NCBI RefSeq assembly: GCF_001571385.1
Contig: NZ_BCNW01000001.1
Location: 682,001 to 746,000, forward strand
Source of the DNA: Methanofollis ethanolicus
Lineage (GTDB): Archaea > Halobacteriota > Methanomicrobia > Methanomicrobiales > Methanofollaceae
Length of the DNA: 64,000 bases
Direction of reading: 5' to 3'
Shown: positions 25,360 through 33,141 of the stretch, in pieces
How positions within the stretch are numbered: position 1 is the stretch's first letter
How the letters are laid out: each line of letters starts with the position of its first letter
Notes under the pieces: generated by a model
The model's database searches: none
Told to the model about the DNA's origin: nothing
The model's input: only the letters and a program-made list of their open reading frames with translations
Made by a program: the position numbers and the translations under genes

Positions 25360-26286
25360 TCAGAAGATCTCCACGCCCTCGTCCATGGGCGTGGTGAGGA
25401 TCTCGCCGGTATAGGCATTAACCTCGACGATCCTGTTCTTCCCCTCGATCTCCCAGACCGGGACATAGACGAGGGTGATCTCGGTCGATATGTTCCTCCT
25501 GTCCGGTTTCAGCGTCTCTTCCTGGTAGAATACGGCGTCGCCCTCTTCCTTCCTGAACCTGACCTTCTGGGTCAGTTCGGCGATGAGATTGATAACTGTC
25601 TGGTTTTCCGCCTCTTCCTTTGCGATCTTCGGCTGGAGCACTTCGCAGTCCTCAGGCATGGCCGAGTCCACCGCATCGGAGAGTGTCATCTCCATCTTCG
25701 AACCATTGATGGCGTTCAGACCGCCCCAGCGGTCGGCGTCGAAGGAGACCTTGCGGGAAAGGACGGTCTGCGAACCACTGCTCGTGCAGTGGTAACACCA
25801 ATACGGGACGAAACGGCAGCGCACTTCTCCCCGTGTCCCCGAGATGATCGCGGCGTTCCGGTCGCTGACCTTGACCGGGAGGTGGAAGATCCCGCCGCCG
25901 CTCATGGCACGTTGCGCCGGGGAGGATGGCGTGCTCCTGCCGAGGGAGAGAGTTCTCCTGAAGATCCGCGCAAGGGCCGCTTCTCCGGCATATCTGGCAA
26001 TCTCGTCCTCCCCCCAGACGGTGCAGTTGTCGGCCCGTGCCGCGGGGCTGAAGGTCACCAGGATCTTCCGGCACTCCTCGATCTCCTCGCCCTGCCTGAT
26101 ACGGAACCTCCTTCCGTCAAAGTGCCCGATCTCGTCGGCGTCGTCGGATATGAGGACGACATAACTTTCCCTGTCGCCGACGGCCGAGAGGTCGAAGGGT
26201 TCGTCGGCGCATTCGACGCCGTAACCGGCGGACTCCAGGATCGTTGCCACAATATCCTGCGTCCGTTCCCGCATTTCTCCTTCCAT
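25360..26286 (-). CDS. Hypothetical protein cotranscribed with the flavin disulfide reductase
   Basis: This 308-residue soluble protein has two apparent parts. The N-terminal about 115 residues (RTQDIVATILESAGYGVEC...ILVTFSPAARADNC) resemble nuclease-fold or sensor-like domains without clear catalytic residues. The C-terminal half contains a CYHC metal-binding-like pair near 163-166, an acidic helical region, and the ending ITLVYVPVWEIEGKNRIVEVNAYTGEIL, similar to PepSY-like or YycI-type modules. I do not recognise the family. ATG 26286 directly abuts AGGAG; an internal ATG at 26274 preceded by GGAG is an equally good start. It is divergent from the NrpR-like gene, sharing a 109-base promoter region. 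Confidence 0.7.
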   Translation of the reverse strand: MEGEMRERTQDIVATILESAGYGVECADEPFDLSAVGDRESYVVLISDDADEIGHFDGRRFRIRQGEEIEECRKILVTFSPAARADNCTVWGEDEIARYAGEAALARIFRRTLSLGRSTPSSPAQRAMSGGGIFHLPVKVSDRNAAIISGTRGEVRCRFVPYWCYHCTSSGSQTVLSRKVSFDADRWGGLNAINGSKMEMTLSDAVDSAMPEDCEVLQPKIAKEEAENQTVINLIAELTQKVRFRKEEGDAVFYQEETLKPDRRNISTEITLVYVPVWEIEGKNRIVEVNAYTGEILTTPMDEGVEIF

Positions 26287-26309
26287 CTCCTAGAATGTGT
26301 CCCTGAACT

Positions 26310-26327
26310 ATAGAACAATTTTTCTAT
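26310..26327. promoter_or_regulatory. Inverted repeat with GAA-N6-TTC core in divergent promoter
   Basis: ATAGAA-CAATTT-TTCTAT is a perfect 6-bp inverted repeat in the gap between the leftward hypothetical gene and the rightward NrpR-domain gene. Its core GAA-N6-TTC matches the geometry of the known NrpR operator (GGAA-N6-TTCC) except for the outer G/C pair. Assignment as an NrpR-type site is an inference. Confidence 0.4.
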
Positions 26328-26395
26328 TCTCATGGCGAGAGTATGGTGTGTATCCTCCCCTGAAGTTCATCAACCACCTGATCGAGGAAGAGGCC

Positions 26396-27094
26396 ATGAC
26401 AGTGACCTACGACCCTGCGGAGGACGAGGGCCTGGTCATCTACAACCTCTCGATGATCGGTGCCGGGGACTTCGAACCGGTCCTCGCCGTCATGAAAGAG
26501 GTGTTCCGGGCAGGGATCAGCCCGAGCGGCCTTGTCAGATTCTACCCGGCCGGTGAGCGTATCGGTGACTATACCATACCCGATGGGAGGGTCGGGATCT
26601 GCACGGTCTGCTCCACCACCATCGACGGCGTGATGATCCGGCGCGGCGCCCCCATCCACCCGATCGGCGGCGGCGTCGTGGAGATCGAAGGGGGCCTGCC
26701 CAGGCGCTTCACCGACATGATCCTGTACGACGCCACGACCATCGACCCCCTGGAGGTGCTCGTCTCTCAGGAGATCACCGACATCACCGGCGTGATCCGT
26801 CGGGGGCGGGGAAGCGTGCTCGCCAACCTGCGGGAGTGTCATATGGAGGCCGAACCCGTGGTCGCCGCGGTCATCGATGACCTGGAGCAGAGCATGATCG
26901 CCGGCGTCCTTGAGGTCTCGGCGCCGAACGCCCCGATCCTGGGCTTCGGCTGTTCCCCCCAGTACTTCGGGATCTCCATCCTCGGCGGCACCAATGTGAT
27001 GGCCGCGGTGAAGGAGGCCGGGTATGAGGTCGAGATCAACTCCCTGAGCGGTCTCATCGATGTTGGAGACCTTGCGTCGATCTACTCGCTCTGA
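26396..27094 (+). CDS. Stand-alone NrpR regulatory-domain (DUF128) protein
   Basis: The 232-residue protein consists of one NrpR/DUF128 domain, the 2-oxoglutarate-sensing module of the archaeal nitrogen repressor NrpR. Markers are DEGLVIYNLSMI, AGISPSGLVRFYPAGERIGDY, VGICTVCSTTIDGVMIRRGAPIHPIGGGVVE, TTIDPLEVLVSQ and SILGGTNVMAAVKEAG. Full NrpR has an N-terminal winged helix plus one or two such domains. No DNA-binding helix is seen here, although in-frame codons continue upstream to 26297 or a GTG at 26348 (YPPLKFINHLIEEEAM), which could add a short arm. I chose ATG 26396 because of GAGG just upstream. It probably modulates a DNA-binding partner. A broken nifH lies 2.6 kb away. Confidence 0.8.
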   Translation: MTVTYDPAEDEGLVIYNLSMIGAGDFEPVLAVMKEVFRAGISPSGLVRFYPAGERIGDYTIPDGRVGICTVCSTTIDGVMIRRGAPIHPIGGGVVEIEGGLPRRFTDMILYDATTIDPLEVLVSQEITDITGVIRRGRGSVLANLRECHMEAEPVVAAVIDDLEQSMIAGVLEVSAPNAPILGFGCSPQYFGISILGGTNVMAAVKEAGYEVEINSLSGLIDVGDLASIYSL

Positions 27095-27194
27095 AAAAAG
27101 ATATTCCGGCTCTGTAGAAATCCTCATACTTGAGCTGATGTATCTCCAATCCTATGAAGAGGAATACAGATCCACTGCCTTCCTCACGATCTAG

Positions 27195-27431
27195 CCGGGG
27201 GACTACGCCGAAAATCAGAGATTTTCTTGTGCTCACTCCGTTCGCAGCCCCCGGACAGCGAAGACTTAGTCTTCTCGACTCCCTCCGGTCGTCCCCGCTC
27301 ACGATTGGACCTCAAAGGGGCAAACCTGCATTTTGAAGAGGGGACTGCCCTCCACCCCCCTATCCTCATGGCAGGGGGACCGGGGGGCGGCAGCCCCCCG
27401 GACGAGACACTCCAGAAGAGGATTTTTACAG
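27195..27431 (+). repeat. Composite intergenic repeat, copy 1
   Basis: The left module at 27195-27256 is bounded by CCGGGGG/CCCCCGG and contains hairpin GAAAATC-AGA-GATTTTC. About 59 bases are identical to copy 4 at 58945-59003. A second hairpin GAAGACT-T-AGTCTTC follows. The right module (about 27340-27431) has CCCTCCACCCCCCTATCC, then a G-run/C-run stem-loop (GGGGGGCGGCAGCCCCCC) and CACTCCAGAAGAGGATTTTT. It lies in the convergent gap between the NrpR-domain gene and trmB-like gene. No coding role is seen. Confidence 0.85.
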
Positions 27432-27442
27432 CGCCTATATCC

Positions 27443-28207
27443 CTATTTATTCTCACCGAAACCGTGGATGAGGTCCCAGTACCGGGAGAAAAACCGGACG
27501 AAACCTTCAGCCTCGGAGAAGAGGGCGGTCGGCGCCTCTCCCTGCGACCCCATCGCCACCATCACCTTTGTGCCGTCAGCGAAGAGCATCCCTGCCCGGT
27601 CGCCTATCTTTCCTTTTTCATGCCATACGGGTGGCATTGCGGTCGTGACCGCGATGCCCTCAGGAACAGCCCCCTCCCAGCGATCGGCGATCACCTCGAT
27701 CCGCACCTCTCCGGCCCTCTCCCCGAGTGCGTCCCTGAGATCCTTCAGGAGGGTCCAGCTCCCCATGATCCTGATCTCGCGTCCGGCCTGGTAGATGAGG
27801 TCGCGGAGGCGACTGGTGATGTTGGCCTCGCCGAGGATATTCCAGATCAGTTCCTGGTCCCCTCCCTCGATACTGGTCCGGTCCTGCCAGATTTCCCCGA
27901 GGACGTCCTTTGCATAGGCCGCCTTCTCCTCGATCTCACGTATCAGGGTGTTGATGGCGTCGTCCGGTGGCGTGGCCGAGAAGCGTTTGGGCGTGGTGTG
28001 CGAGACCGTGACCATGTTCTTCTGGAGGAGGCGGTCGAGGACGGGATACACGGATGCGCGTGGCACCCCGGAGAGTTCGTGGATCTCGGTCGCCGTCGCC
28101 TTTGTCACCTGGAGGAGGGCGACATAGACGAGCGCTTCGTATTTGGTGAGCCCGAGGGTTTTGAGCGCTTCGGCAACGCTCCGGGCATAATCCGGTGGAG
28201 TGGGCAT
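27443..28207 (-). CDS. TrmB-family transcriptional regulator
   Basis: The 254-residue protein has an N-terminal winged helix typical of TrmB (ALKTLGLTKYEALVYVALLQVTKATATEIHELSGVPRASVYPVLDRL, about 14-60). A coiled linker (about 85-105) and a C-terminal effector domain with phospholipase-D-like strands (AGREIRIMGSWTLLKDL, IRIEVIADRW, MLFADGTKVMVAMGS) follow. TrmB proteins sense sugars or other ligands and repress or activate adjacent genes. It is divergent from a surface-protein gene across a 66-base gap that holds a perfect 13-bp palindrome, the likely operator. The ligand is unknown, but the cupin phosphoglucose isomerase two genes away makes a sugar signal reasonable. Confidence 0.85.
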   Translation of the reverse strand: MPTPPDYARSVAEALKTLGLTKYEALVYVALLQVTKATATEIHELSGVPRASVYPVLDRLLQKNMVTVSHTTPKRFSATPPDDAINTLIREIEEKAAYAKDVLGEIWQDRTSIEGGDQELIWNILGEANITSRLRDLIYQAGREIRIMGSWTLLKDLRDALGERAGEVRIEVIADRWEGAVPEGIAVTTAMPPVWHEKGKIGDRAGMLFADGTKVMVAMGSQGEAPTALFSEAEGFVRFFSRYWDLIHGFGENK

Positions 28208-28239
28208 GACACTATCTATTTATATGGTACGCTGATAAA

Positions 28240-28252
28240 TGTTGTTACAACA
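28240..28252. promoter_or_regulatory. 13-bp palindrome, candidate TrmB operator
   Basis: TGTTGT-T-ACAACA is a perfect inverted repeat in the 66-base divergent gap. A TATA-like TTTATATG at about 28218-28225 would place the rightward transcription start near 28248, inside the palindrome, so binding would block the surface-protein promoter. A leftward TATA could be the overlapping ATTTATC. This is inferred from position only. Confidence 0.45.
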
Positions 28253-28273
28253 AAAACAACACGGTGCATATAC

Positions 28274-29560
28274 ATGGATATCCGGAAATTCTGTATTCTG
28301 GGTCTGGTCCTTGCGGCGCTCACCGTTCCTGCATTTGCGGGAACAGAGTACCTCTACGGCAGCCCTGATATGTCTGCGGCCATCTCGGGCACGAACGAGT
28401 TTGTCCCCGGTACCGAGGTGCCGGTCACGGTGATCATCTCGAACAGCGGTGTGAACCCTGTCATGGTAACCGATCCGAATAAGATCACTCCGCAGGACCC
28501 ACCGAACCTCGCAAAGCTTGTGAATGCCGGACTTTCGGCAGGGGACGCACCTGTTGAGATCAGGTCTGACGCCCAGCAGATCGGGGACATCCAGGGCGGC
28601 GTGAGCAAACCTGTCACCTTCCTGGTGAAGTTCAACAAAGATGCCCCGGCAGGCACCTATGGCATCCCCCTGACCCTGAAGTACCAGTACGTCGACTGGA
28701 CCGACCAGGACGGCAGCACCCTCCTGCGGACCGGGTACCGTGACAAGACGGTGACCCTTCCCCTCACGGTCACGGTCAGGTCCAATGTCAACCTTGAGGT
28801 GGACGAGGTCTCGACCGACCACATCAATGTCGGGACCGAGGGTTACCTCACCCTGAAACTCAGGAACGCGGGCTTCGAGCATGCACAGAAGGCTGTCGCG
28901 AAACTTGCCCGCGACGGTGCAAGCCCCCTGATCCCGACCGACGGGAGCGTCTATATCGGTGACTTCAACCCCGGCGACGTCGTCGAGTGCACTTTCAAGG
29001 TCTCGGCCTCCAACGACGCCGAGGCGCAGTCCTACCCGATCGATGTGATGGTCCAGTACGAGAAGAGCAATGGTGAGAAGGAAACCTCCGACACCGAGAT
29101 CGTCGGCGTGCCCGTCGGCGGAAAGATCGACTTCACCATCGTCTCGTCTGCGGCGACCGTGCACCCCGGCCAGAAGGCGACGATCGACGTCACCTATAAG
29201 AATGTCGGCTCGGCGACCGCCTACAATGCCCAGGCACGGATCAGCGCCGTCGACCCCTTCACCTCCAATGACGACACCGCCTATCTCGGCGACCTCGAAC
29301 CCGGCCAGACCGCTGTCGCCCACTACTCGGTGAGCGTGGACAAGGAGGCGACCGTAAAGCAGTACGGTCTCGACTCCGAGATCCGGTACCGCGACGCTCT
29401 GGACAACAGCCAGATCTCCGACACGATGAAGATGACCGTGTCCGTCGTGAAGCCTGATCCGCTGGCGGGAGCCCTCACGAACCCGATCGTTATCGCGGTC
29501 ATCATTGCCGTCCTGATCGGGGCGGGGTATTATATATACAGACGGCGCACATCCGAGTGA
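28274..29560 (+). CDS. Exported COG1361/CARDB-like surface protein with C-terminal membrane anchor
   Basis: The 428-residue protein starts at ATG 28274 (GGTG eight bases upstream) with a signal peptide MDIRKFCILGLVLAALTVPAFAG. Three extracellular beta-sandwich repeats of the S-layer/CARDB (COG1361) type follow: FVPGTEVPVTVIISNSGVNP, INVGTEGYLTLKLRNAGFEHA and VHPGQKATIDVTYKNVGSATA, each leading to a GDLxPG-type turn. It ends with a transmembrane helix (about 400-421) and a short Arg-rich cytoplasmic tail YIYRRRTSE. Such proteins are often partners of ABC-type or MMPL exporters or S-layer components. It overlaps the phosphoglucose isomerase start by one base (TGATG), so the two genes are cotranscribed, probably under the divergent TrmB-type regulator. 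Confidence 0.85.
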   Translation: MDIRKFCILGLVLAALTVPAFAGTEYLYGSPDMSAAISGTNEFVPGTEVPVTVIISNSGVNPVMVTDPNKITPQDPPNLAKLVNAGLSAGDAPVEIRSDAQQIGDIQGGVSKPVTFLVKFNKDAPAGTYGIPLTLKYQYVDWTDQDGSTLLRTGYRDKTVTLPLTVTVRSNVNLEVDEVSTDHINVGTEGYLTLKLRNAGFEHAQKAVAKLARDGASPLIPTDGSVYIGDFNPGDVVECTFKVSASNDAEAQSYPIDVMVQYEKSNGEKETSDTEIVGVPVGGKIDFTIVSSAATVHPGQKATIDVTYKNVGSATAYNAQARISAVDPFTSNDDTAYLGDLEPGQTAVAHYSVSVDKEATVKQYGLDSEIRYRDALDNSQISDTMKMTVSVVKPDPLAGALTNPIVIAVIIAVLIGAGYYIYRRRTSE

Positions 29561-30306
29561 TGTATTCATGGGACGGACCACTGCCAGAAGCCCATGTCAG
29601 GACTGTCGCCGACATGGCCGGTGTTCTGGCGGCCCCTGAAGCCGCGGGTGAAGACCCCGGTCGCCCTCTCTATTTTATGTACCGGGACCTTGCAAAGACC
29701 CCGGACGAGCATTCATGGCTCGCCGACCATGCCCTGAGGTACGACATGACGGTGATCCCGGCGGGTCATGTCGGCCCTGAGTTCGTCAAGACAAAAGGGC
29801 ACTTCCACCCGGCAAACCCTGCCGGCATCGGCTATCCCGAGGTCTATGAGGTCCTTGCCGGCAAGGCGCACTTCCTCCTCCAGACGCGGGACGCCTCCGA
29901 TGTCGTGCTCGTGGAGGCAGTGGCAGGGGACGTCGTGGTGATCCCCCCCGGATACGGCCATGTGACGATCAACCCGGGTGCTGAAGCGCTCGCCCTTGCA
30001 AATATCGTCTCGACCGCCTTTGAAAGCGACTATACACAATACGTGGCGATGCAGGGCGCCGCCTATTACGAGATGGCAGACGGGTCCCTGGTGAGGAACC
30101 CGCGGTACAGGACGGCGGCACTGCTGCGCCTTGCGGTGCCCGCCCCGGTCGAAGCATTCTGTGTTGCACATGGGGCACCGCTCTCCTCCCTTGTCGGGAA
30201 TGAGTCCTGCCTCGGGTACCTCACCAACCCCGAGGGCTACGCCCCTGAGTTCACCGCGTGCCTGCGAGATTTGGCGGTGCGGACCGTTTGTGCTCGGACG
30301 CCCTGA
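29560..30306 (+). CDS. pgi: Cupin-type glucose-6-phosphate isomerase
   Basis: Archaeal cupin PGI interconverts glucose-6-phosphate and fructose-6-phosphate using a single metal ion. The 248-residue protein has TKGHFH with ligands H81 and H83, Glu94 in YPEVYEVLAGK, and H134 in PPGYGHVTINPG, matching the cupin PGI metal site. It is longer than Pyrococcus PGI (about 190) because of N- and C-terminal extensions. I use ATG 29560, which overlaps the previous stop codon; a GTG three bases earlier would add one residue. Its 3' end overlaps the convergent nadE gene by 56 bases, an unusually long coding overlap. Confidence 0.88.
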   Translation: MYSWDGPLPEAHVRTVADMAGVLAAPEAAGEDPGRPLYFMYRDLAKTPDEHSWLADHALRYDMTVIPAGHVGPEFVKTKGHFHPANPAGIGYPEVYEVLAGKAHFLLQTRDASDVVLVEAVAGDVVVIPPGYGHVTINPGAEALALANIVSTAFESDYTQYVAMQGAAYYEMADGSLVRNPRYRTAALLRLAVPAPVEAFCVAHGAPLSSLVGNESCLGYLTNPEGYAPEFTACLRDLAVRTVCARTP

Positions 30307-31000
30307 CCCTTTTTAAGACCAGTTCCTCGGTCCCGGTTTCGGGGTCTGTCCACCCTTTCGTTTCGAGCGCCCGCAGTGCCGCGTCGATTTCGGCGTAGGT
30401 GGCCCCGAGTTCCCCTTCGTCTGTCTGGCCCGGCCAGAGGCCTGCCGACGGCGCTTTTTCGACGACCTGCTGCGGCAGGTGCATTGCCCTCGCCACCGCG
30501 AAGACCTCGGTCTTGTACAGGTGGAGGATGGGCTGGATGTCCGCGGCTGCGTCGCCGTGTTTGGTGGAGTAACCGAGGAGGTACTCTGTCCTGTTCGAGG
30601 TGCCGCAGACCATCAGGCCCTCCCTGTTCGCGACCGCATAGAGGATCGCCATCCTCGTCCTCGCCATCAGGTTGCCGGTGAGGTATGGCGTCGCGGTGAG
30701 GTCGGGGTACTGCCTGTAGGCCTCCATCACCGGTTCGATCGAGATCACCCGGTGCTCTATCCCGAGAAAACGGCAGAGTTCCGCGGCGTCCGCCAGGTCT
30801 TCGGCTCTCGTCACCGCACTCGGGAGGGCGATCCCGACGACGTGCTCGGGCCCGATTGCACGAGCGGCGAAGGCCGCAGCCACGGCCGAGTCCACGCCTC
30901 CGCTGACGCCGACGACGATTCCCTTTGCTCCGGCACTCCATACCGCGTGGCGGATCATCTGGTCCACCGCTTCCATGACGCATCCAATCTCTTTTTCCAT
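30251..31000 (-). CDS. nadE: NAD+ synthetase (ammonia- or glutamine-dependent)
   Basis: NadE amidates deamido-NAD to NAD+. The 249-residue protein carries the N-type ATP pyrophosphatase loop VGVSGGVDSAVAAAFA (30-45), GTSNRTEYLLGYSTKHGDAAADIQPI (ATP and NaAD binding) and the C-terminal PSAGLWPGQTDEGELGATYAEID. No glutaminase domain is present, so it is the short ammonia-using form, possibly served by a separate glutaminase. I chose ATG 31000 (MEKEIGC) with GGTGA seven bases upstream. The gene's last 56 bases overlap the opposite-strand pgi gene. Confidence 0.93.
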   Translation of the reverse strand: MEKEIGCVMEAVDQMIRHAVWSAGAKGIVVGVSGGVDSAVAAAFAARAIGPEHVVGIALPSAVTRAEDLADAAELCRFLGIEHRVISIEPVMEAYRQYPDLTATPYLTGNLMARTRMAILYAVANREGLMVCGTSNRTEYLLGYSTKHGDAAADIQPILHLYKTEVFAVARAMHLPQQVVEKAPSAGLWPGQTDEGELGATYAEIDAALRALETKGWTDPETGTEELVLKRVRASEHKRSAPPNLAGTR

Positions 31001-31020
31001 GACTTTCACCTGCTCTGTCT

Positions 31021-31224
31021 CTGTAAAATCCCTTTTCTGGAGGCCTGTGCCGGGGGGCTGCCGCCCCCTGGTCCCCCTGCCATTCGGATAGAGGGTGGAT
31101 GGCACTTGCCCTCCTCTGTATTTTTAATTCGGTTTTCCCGAGTCAATTCTACGTCCCGGGATCCGGGGGCAACGAGCGATAGTGAGTTCGAGAAAACCGT
31201 ACTGTGTTCGAGGTAGTTCCCCGG
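31021..31224 (-). repeat. Composite intergenic repeat, copy 2 (inverted)
   Basis: Read on the minus strand this is the same left-to-right order as copy 1. CCGGGG-ACTAC then CTCGAACTCACT...CCCCCGG (31163-31224) is followed by CCACCCTCTATCC, GGCAGGGGGACC, the stem-loop GGGGGCGGCAGCCCCC and CCAGAAAAGGGATTTTACAG. It sits between the 5' end of nadE and the small downstream gene of the TtuA-like operon. Confidence 0.75.
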
Positions 31225-31320
31225 TGGACTGTATGGGGAAGGCAGTGGATCCGCCTATCCCTCCATTGGACCAGAGGGATATCCCGCGACTGGCGCATGA
31301 GGATTTCTATGGAGCCCAGA

Positions 31321-31506
31321 TTATACCGTCCTGAAAAATCGCCGGAGTACCTGTGTGTCGCCCGGTGCGACGACCGCGGTGTCGGCATCCTCGATGCAGG
31401 CGTTCTTCCCGGTGGCGGCCGCGGCGTAATCGTCCCTGATCACCCACGCTTCTTTCCCGAAGCACTCCTGGTCCGGGCCCGCGGCATGGCCGTGACCTGC
31501 CGCCAC
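31321..31506 (-). CDS. Possible small protein downstream of the TtuA-like gene
   Basis: A 61-residue frame starts at GTG 31506 with GGAGG about ten bases upstream, 16 bases after the TtuA-like stop codon. It reads GKEAWVIRDDYAAAATGKNACIEDADTAVVAPGDTQVLRRFF, vaguely reminiscent of the beta-grasp C-terminal half of MoaD/ThiS-like proteins, which often sit beside thiolation genes. There is no C-terminal Gly-Gly, so it cannot be a functional sulfur carrier as it stands. It may be a divergent small gene or noncoding. Confidence 0.3.
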   Translation of the reverse strand: MAAGHGHAAGPDQECFGKEAWVIRDDYAAAATGKNACIEDADTAVVAPGDTQVLRRFFRTV

Positions 31507-31522
31507 AGGGTGCCCGGCCTCC

Positions 31523-32230
31523 TCATCGCATCCCCCCGCTGTCCCGGCAAATCGCGGCGAGTTCGTCCCTGAGATTTTTGAGGGCGAACTTCGTCGCCGG
31601 GTGGCGGCCGGTATAGTCGTCCAGGAGGGCCTGTGCATCGGCCCAGAGGCCTCTGGCGGCAGGTGAGGGAGCCTCCACGGCGTGTTCCAGGGTGAGGCGT
31701 GCATAGAGGGCGACCTCCTCCGCGGGGATGGTCGAGAAGGGTGCGATCCGCGGGAGGGGAGACGTTTCTGTTTCCCTGGACCCTGTCAGGCTGTCGGCGC
31801 CGCCTTCGAGGGCGGTCACCAGCACGTCAAGAGCGATGTCGTCCAGGACTGTCCCGACGGCGATCTTCGTCGCCCCGAGGTCCTGTGCGGCCGTTTCCGG
31901 GTCGCGCCCGACTGTCACCTCGTGGCAGGGGACGCCGAGGTCCCGGGCGGTCTGCCTGGCGGCGTCGTCCCCTCCGTCCGTGGCGAGGGCGAGGACCGAG
32001 ATGTCGGGCCGCCCCCCGAAGGCCGTCACCAGGAAGCGGAGAAGGGCAACCGATGCCGGATCCCGGTGGAGGGGGACGGCGATGACGTCGCCGGTGGCCA
32101 ACCAGCGCTGTCGCCTGATCTCCCGTTTCGCCTTCGCCTCCACGTCGGCGACGAAGTGGTCGCGGCAGAGGCGGAGCCCTGAATAACGCTGGAAGATGAC
32201 GGCTTCTCTCCTGCACTTTGAGCACTTCAT
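31523..32230 (-). CDS. Degenerate TtuA/NcsA-family protein lacking the ATP-binding loop
   Basis: The 235-residue protein starts like archaeal tRNA 2-thiolation enzymes TtuA/NcsA: MKCSKCRREAVIFQRYSGLRLCRDHF gives an N-terminal zinc ribbon (C3, C6, C22, H25). It keeps the general alpha/beta fold order, including GATKIAVGTVLDDIALDVL and PLPRIAPFSTIPAEEVALYA as in the family. However, the PP-loop SGGKDS is replaced by VPLHRDPAS, the catalytic and cluster-binding cysteines are absent, and the C-terminal zinc finger is missing. It is therefore probably not an active thiolase. It could be a regulatory paralogue or a gene in decay, but the frame is intact. Confidence 0.7.
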   Translation of the reverse strand: MKCSKCRREAVIFQRYSGLRLCRDHFVADVEAKAKREIRRQRWLATGDVIAVPLHRDPASVALLRFLVTAFGGRPDISVLALATDGGDDAARQTARDLGVPCHEVTVGRDPETAAQDLGATKIAVGTVLDDIALDVLVTALEGGADSLTGSRETETSPLPRIAPFSTIPAEEVALYARLTLEHAVEAPSPAARGLWADAQALLDDYTGRHPATKFALKNLRDELAAICRDSGGMR

Positions 32231-32283
32231 TGCCCTGACCCAATCAACTTTTATCCCGCCACCTGATATAATCTGTAGTATTC

Positions 32284-33141
32284 ATGCCAGTTTCTCCAGA
32301 GCGCGTCAGGGCGCTTCATAAATACGACCTTCGCGTCCTCTTATCCCTCGAGCGGCTCATGCAGCGATACGAGTGGGTACCCCTGGACGCCCTGAAGGCT
32401 TCGACAAAGTTGTCTGACTCGGAACTCGAATATCGCCTCCTGCGCCTCATCGAGTGGGACATGGTGCGCTATGATGTCGTCCCGTACCCGGGCTATGCCC
32501 TGATCTTCGGGGGGTACGACACCATCGCCCTCCACACCCTCACGAAGAAAGGGGCGGTCGCGGCACTCGGCAGCCTTATTGGCGTCGGCAAGGAGTCGGA
32601 GGTCTACGAGGGCCTCGGCCTCGGCCCGGTCATCCTGAAGTTCCACCATGTGGGCCAGCAGTCCTTCCAGGCGGTGCGGAAAGAGCGGGGCTATATGCCG
32701 GAGTCCGGGCACTGCCCCTGGATCTTCGCCTCGGCGTGCTCGGCCGAGCAGGAGTTCACCGCCCTCCAGCGCCTCTCTCCCGAGGTATCGGTGCCGCTGC
32801 CGATCGAGCGCTCCCGCCATGTCGTCGTGATGTCGCAGATACCGGGGGTGAACCTCAACCGGTGCACCCTTGAGGAGCCGCGGCCTGTCCTCGACAAGAT
32901 CCTGGAGAATGTGAGGCGTGCCTATGCAAAGGGTTTCATCCACGGCGACCTCTCCGAGTACAATGTGATGGTCGATGACAGCGATGTCTGGATCATCGAC
33001 TGGCCTCAGTGGATCGGGACCGACCACCCGAATGCCGACGTGATCCTGCGGCGCGATATCGAAAATGTGCTCAGGTTTTTCAGGAGGAAGTACAGGATAG
33101 ACTATCCCACCGAGGAGGCGGTGGGATTGGTGGTCAGGTGA
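32284..33141 (+). CDS. rio2: RIO2 atypical serine/threonine protein kinase
   Basis: Rio2 is an atypical kinase/ATPase required for small-ribosomal-subunit maturation. The 285-residue protein has the N-terminal winged helix (about 1-90) and then the RIO domain: nucleotide loop GVGKESEVYEG at 100-110, catalytic Lys119 in VILKFH, flexible-loop region, hinge VVMSQIPG, catalytic HGDLSEYN at 220-227 and metal-binding IIDWPQ (D239). All are standard. It begins a rightward operon: its stop overlaps the next gene by four bases (GTGA). Confidence 0.95.
   Translation: MPVSPERVRALHKYDLRVLLSLERLMQRYEWVPLDALKASTKLSDSELEYRLLRLIEWDMVRYDVVPYPGYALIFGGYDTIALHTLTKKGAVAALGSLIGVGKESEVYEGLGLGPVILKFHHVGQQSFQAVRKERGYMPESGHCPWIFASACSAEQEFTALQRLSPEVSVPLPIERSRHVVVMSQIPGVNLNRCTLEEPRPVLDKILENVRRAYAKGFIHGDLSEYNVMVDDSDVWIIDWPQWIGTDHPNADVILRRDIENVLRFFRRKYRIDYPTEEAVGLVVR

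Noticed and set aside
31204-31572. A 122-codon plus-strand frame over repeat copy 2
   Set aside because: It runs through the intergenic repeat and antisense to the TtuA-like gene; no start signal or motif.
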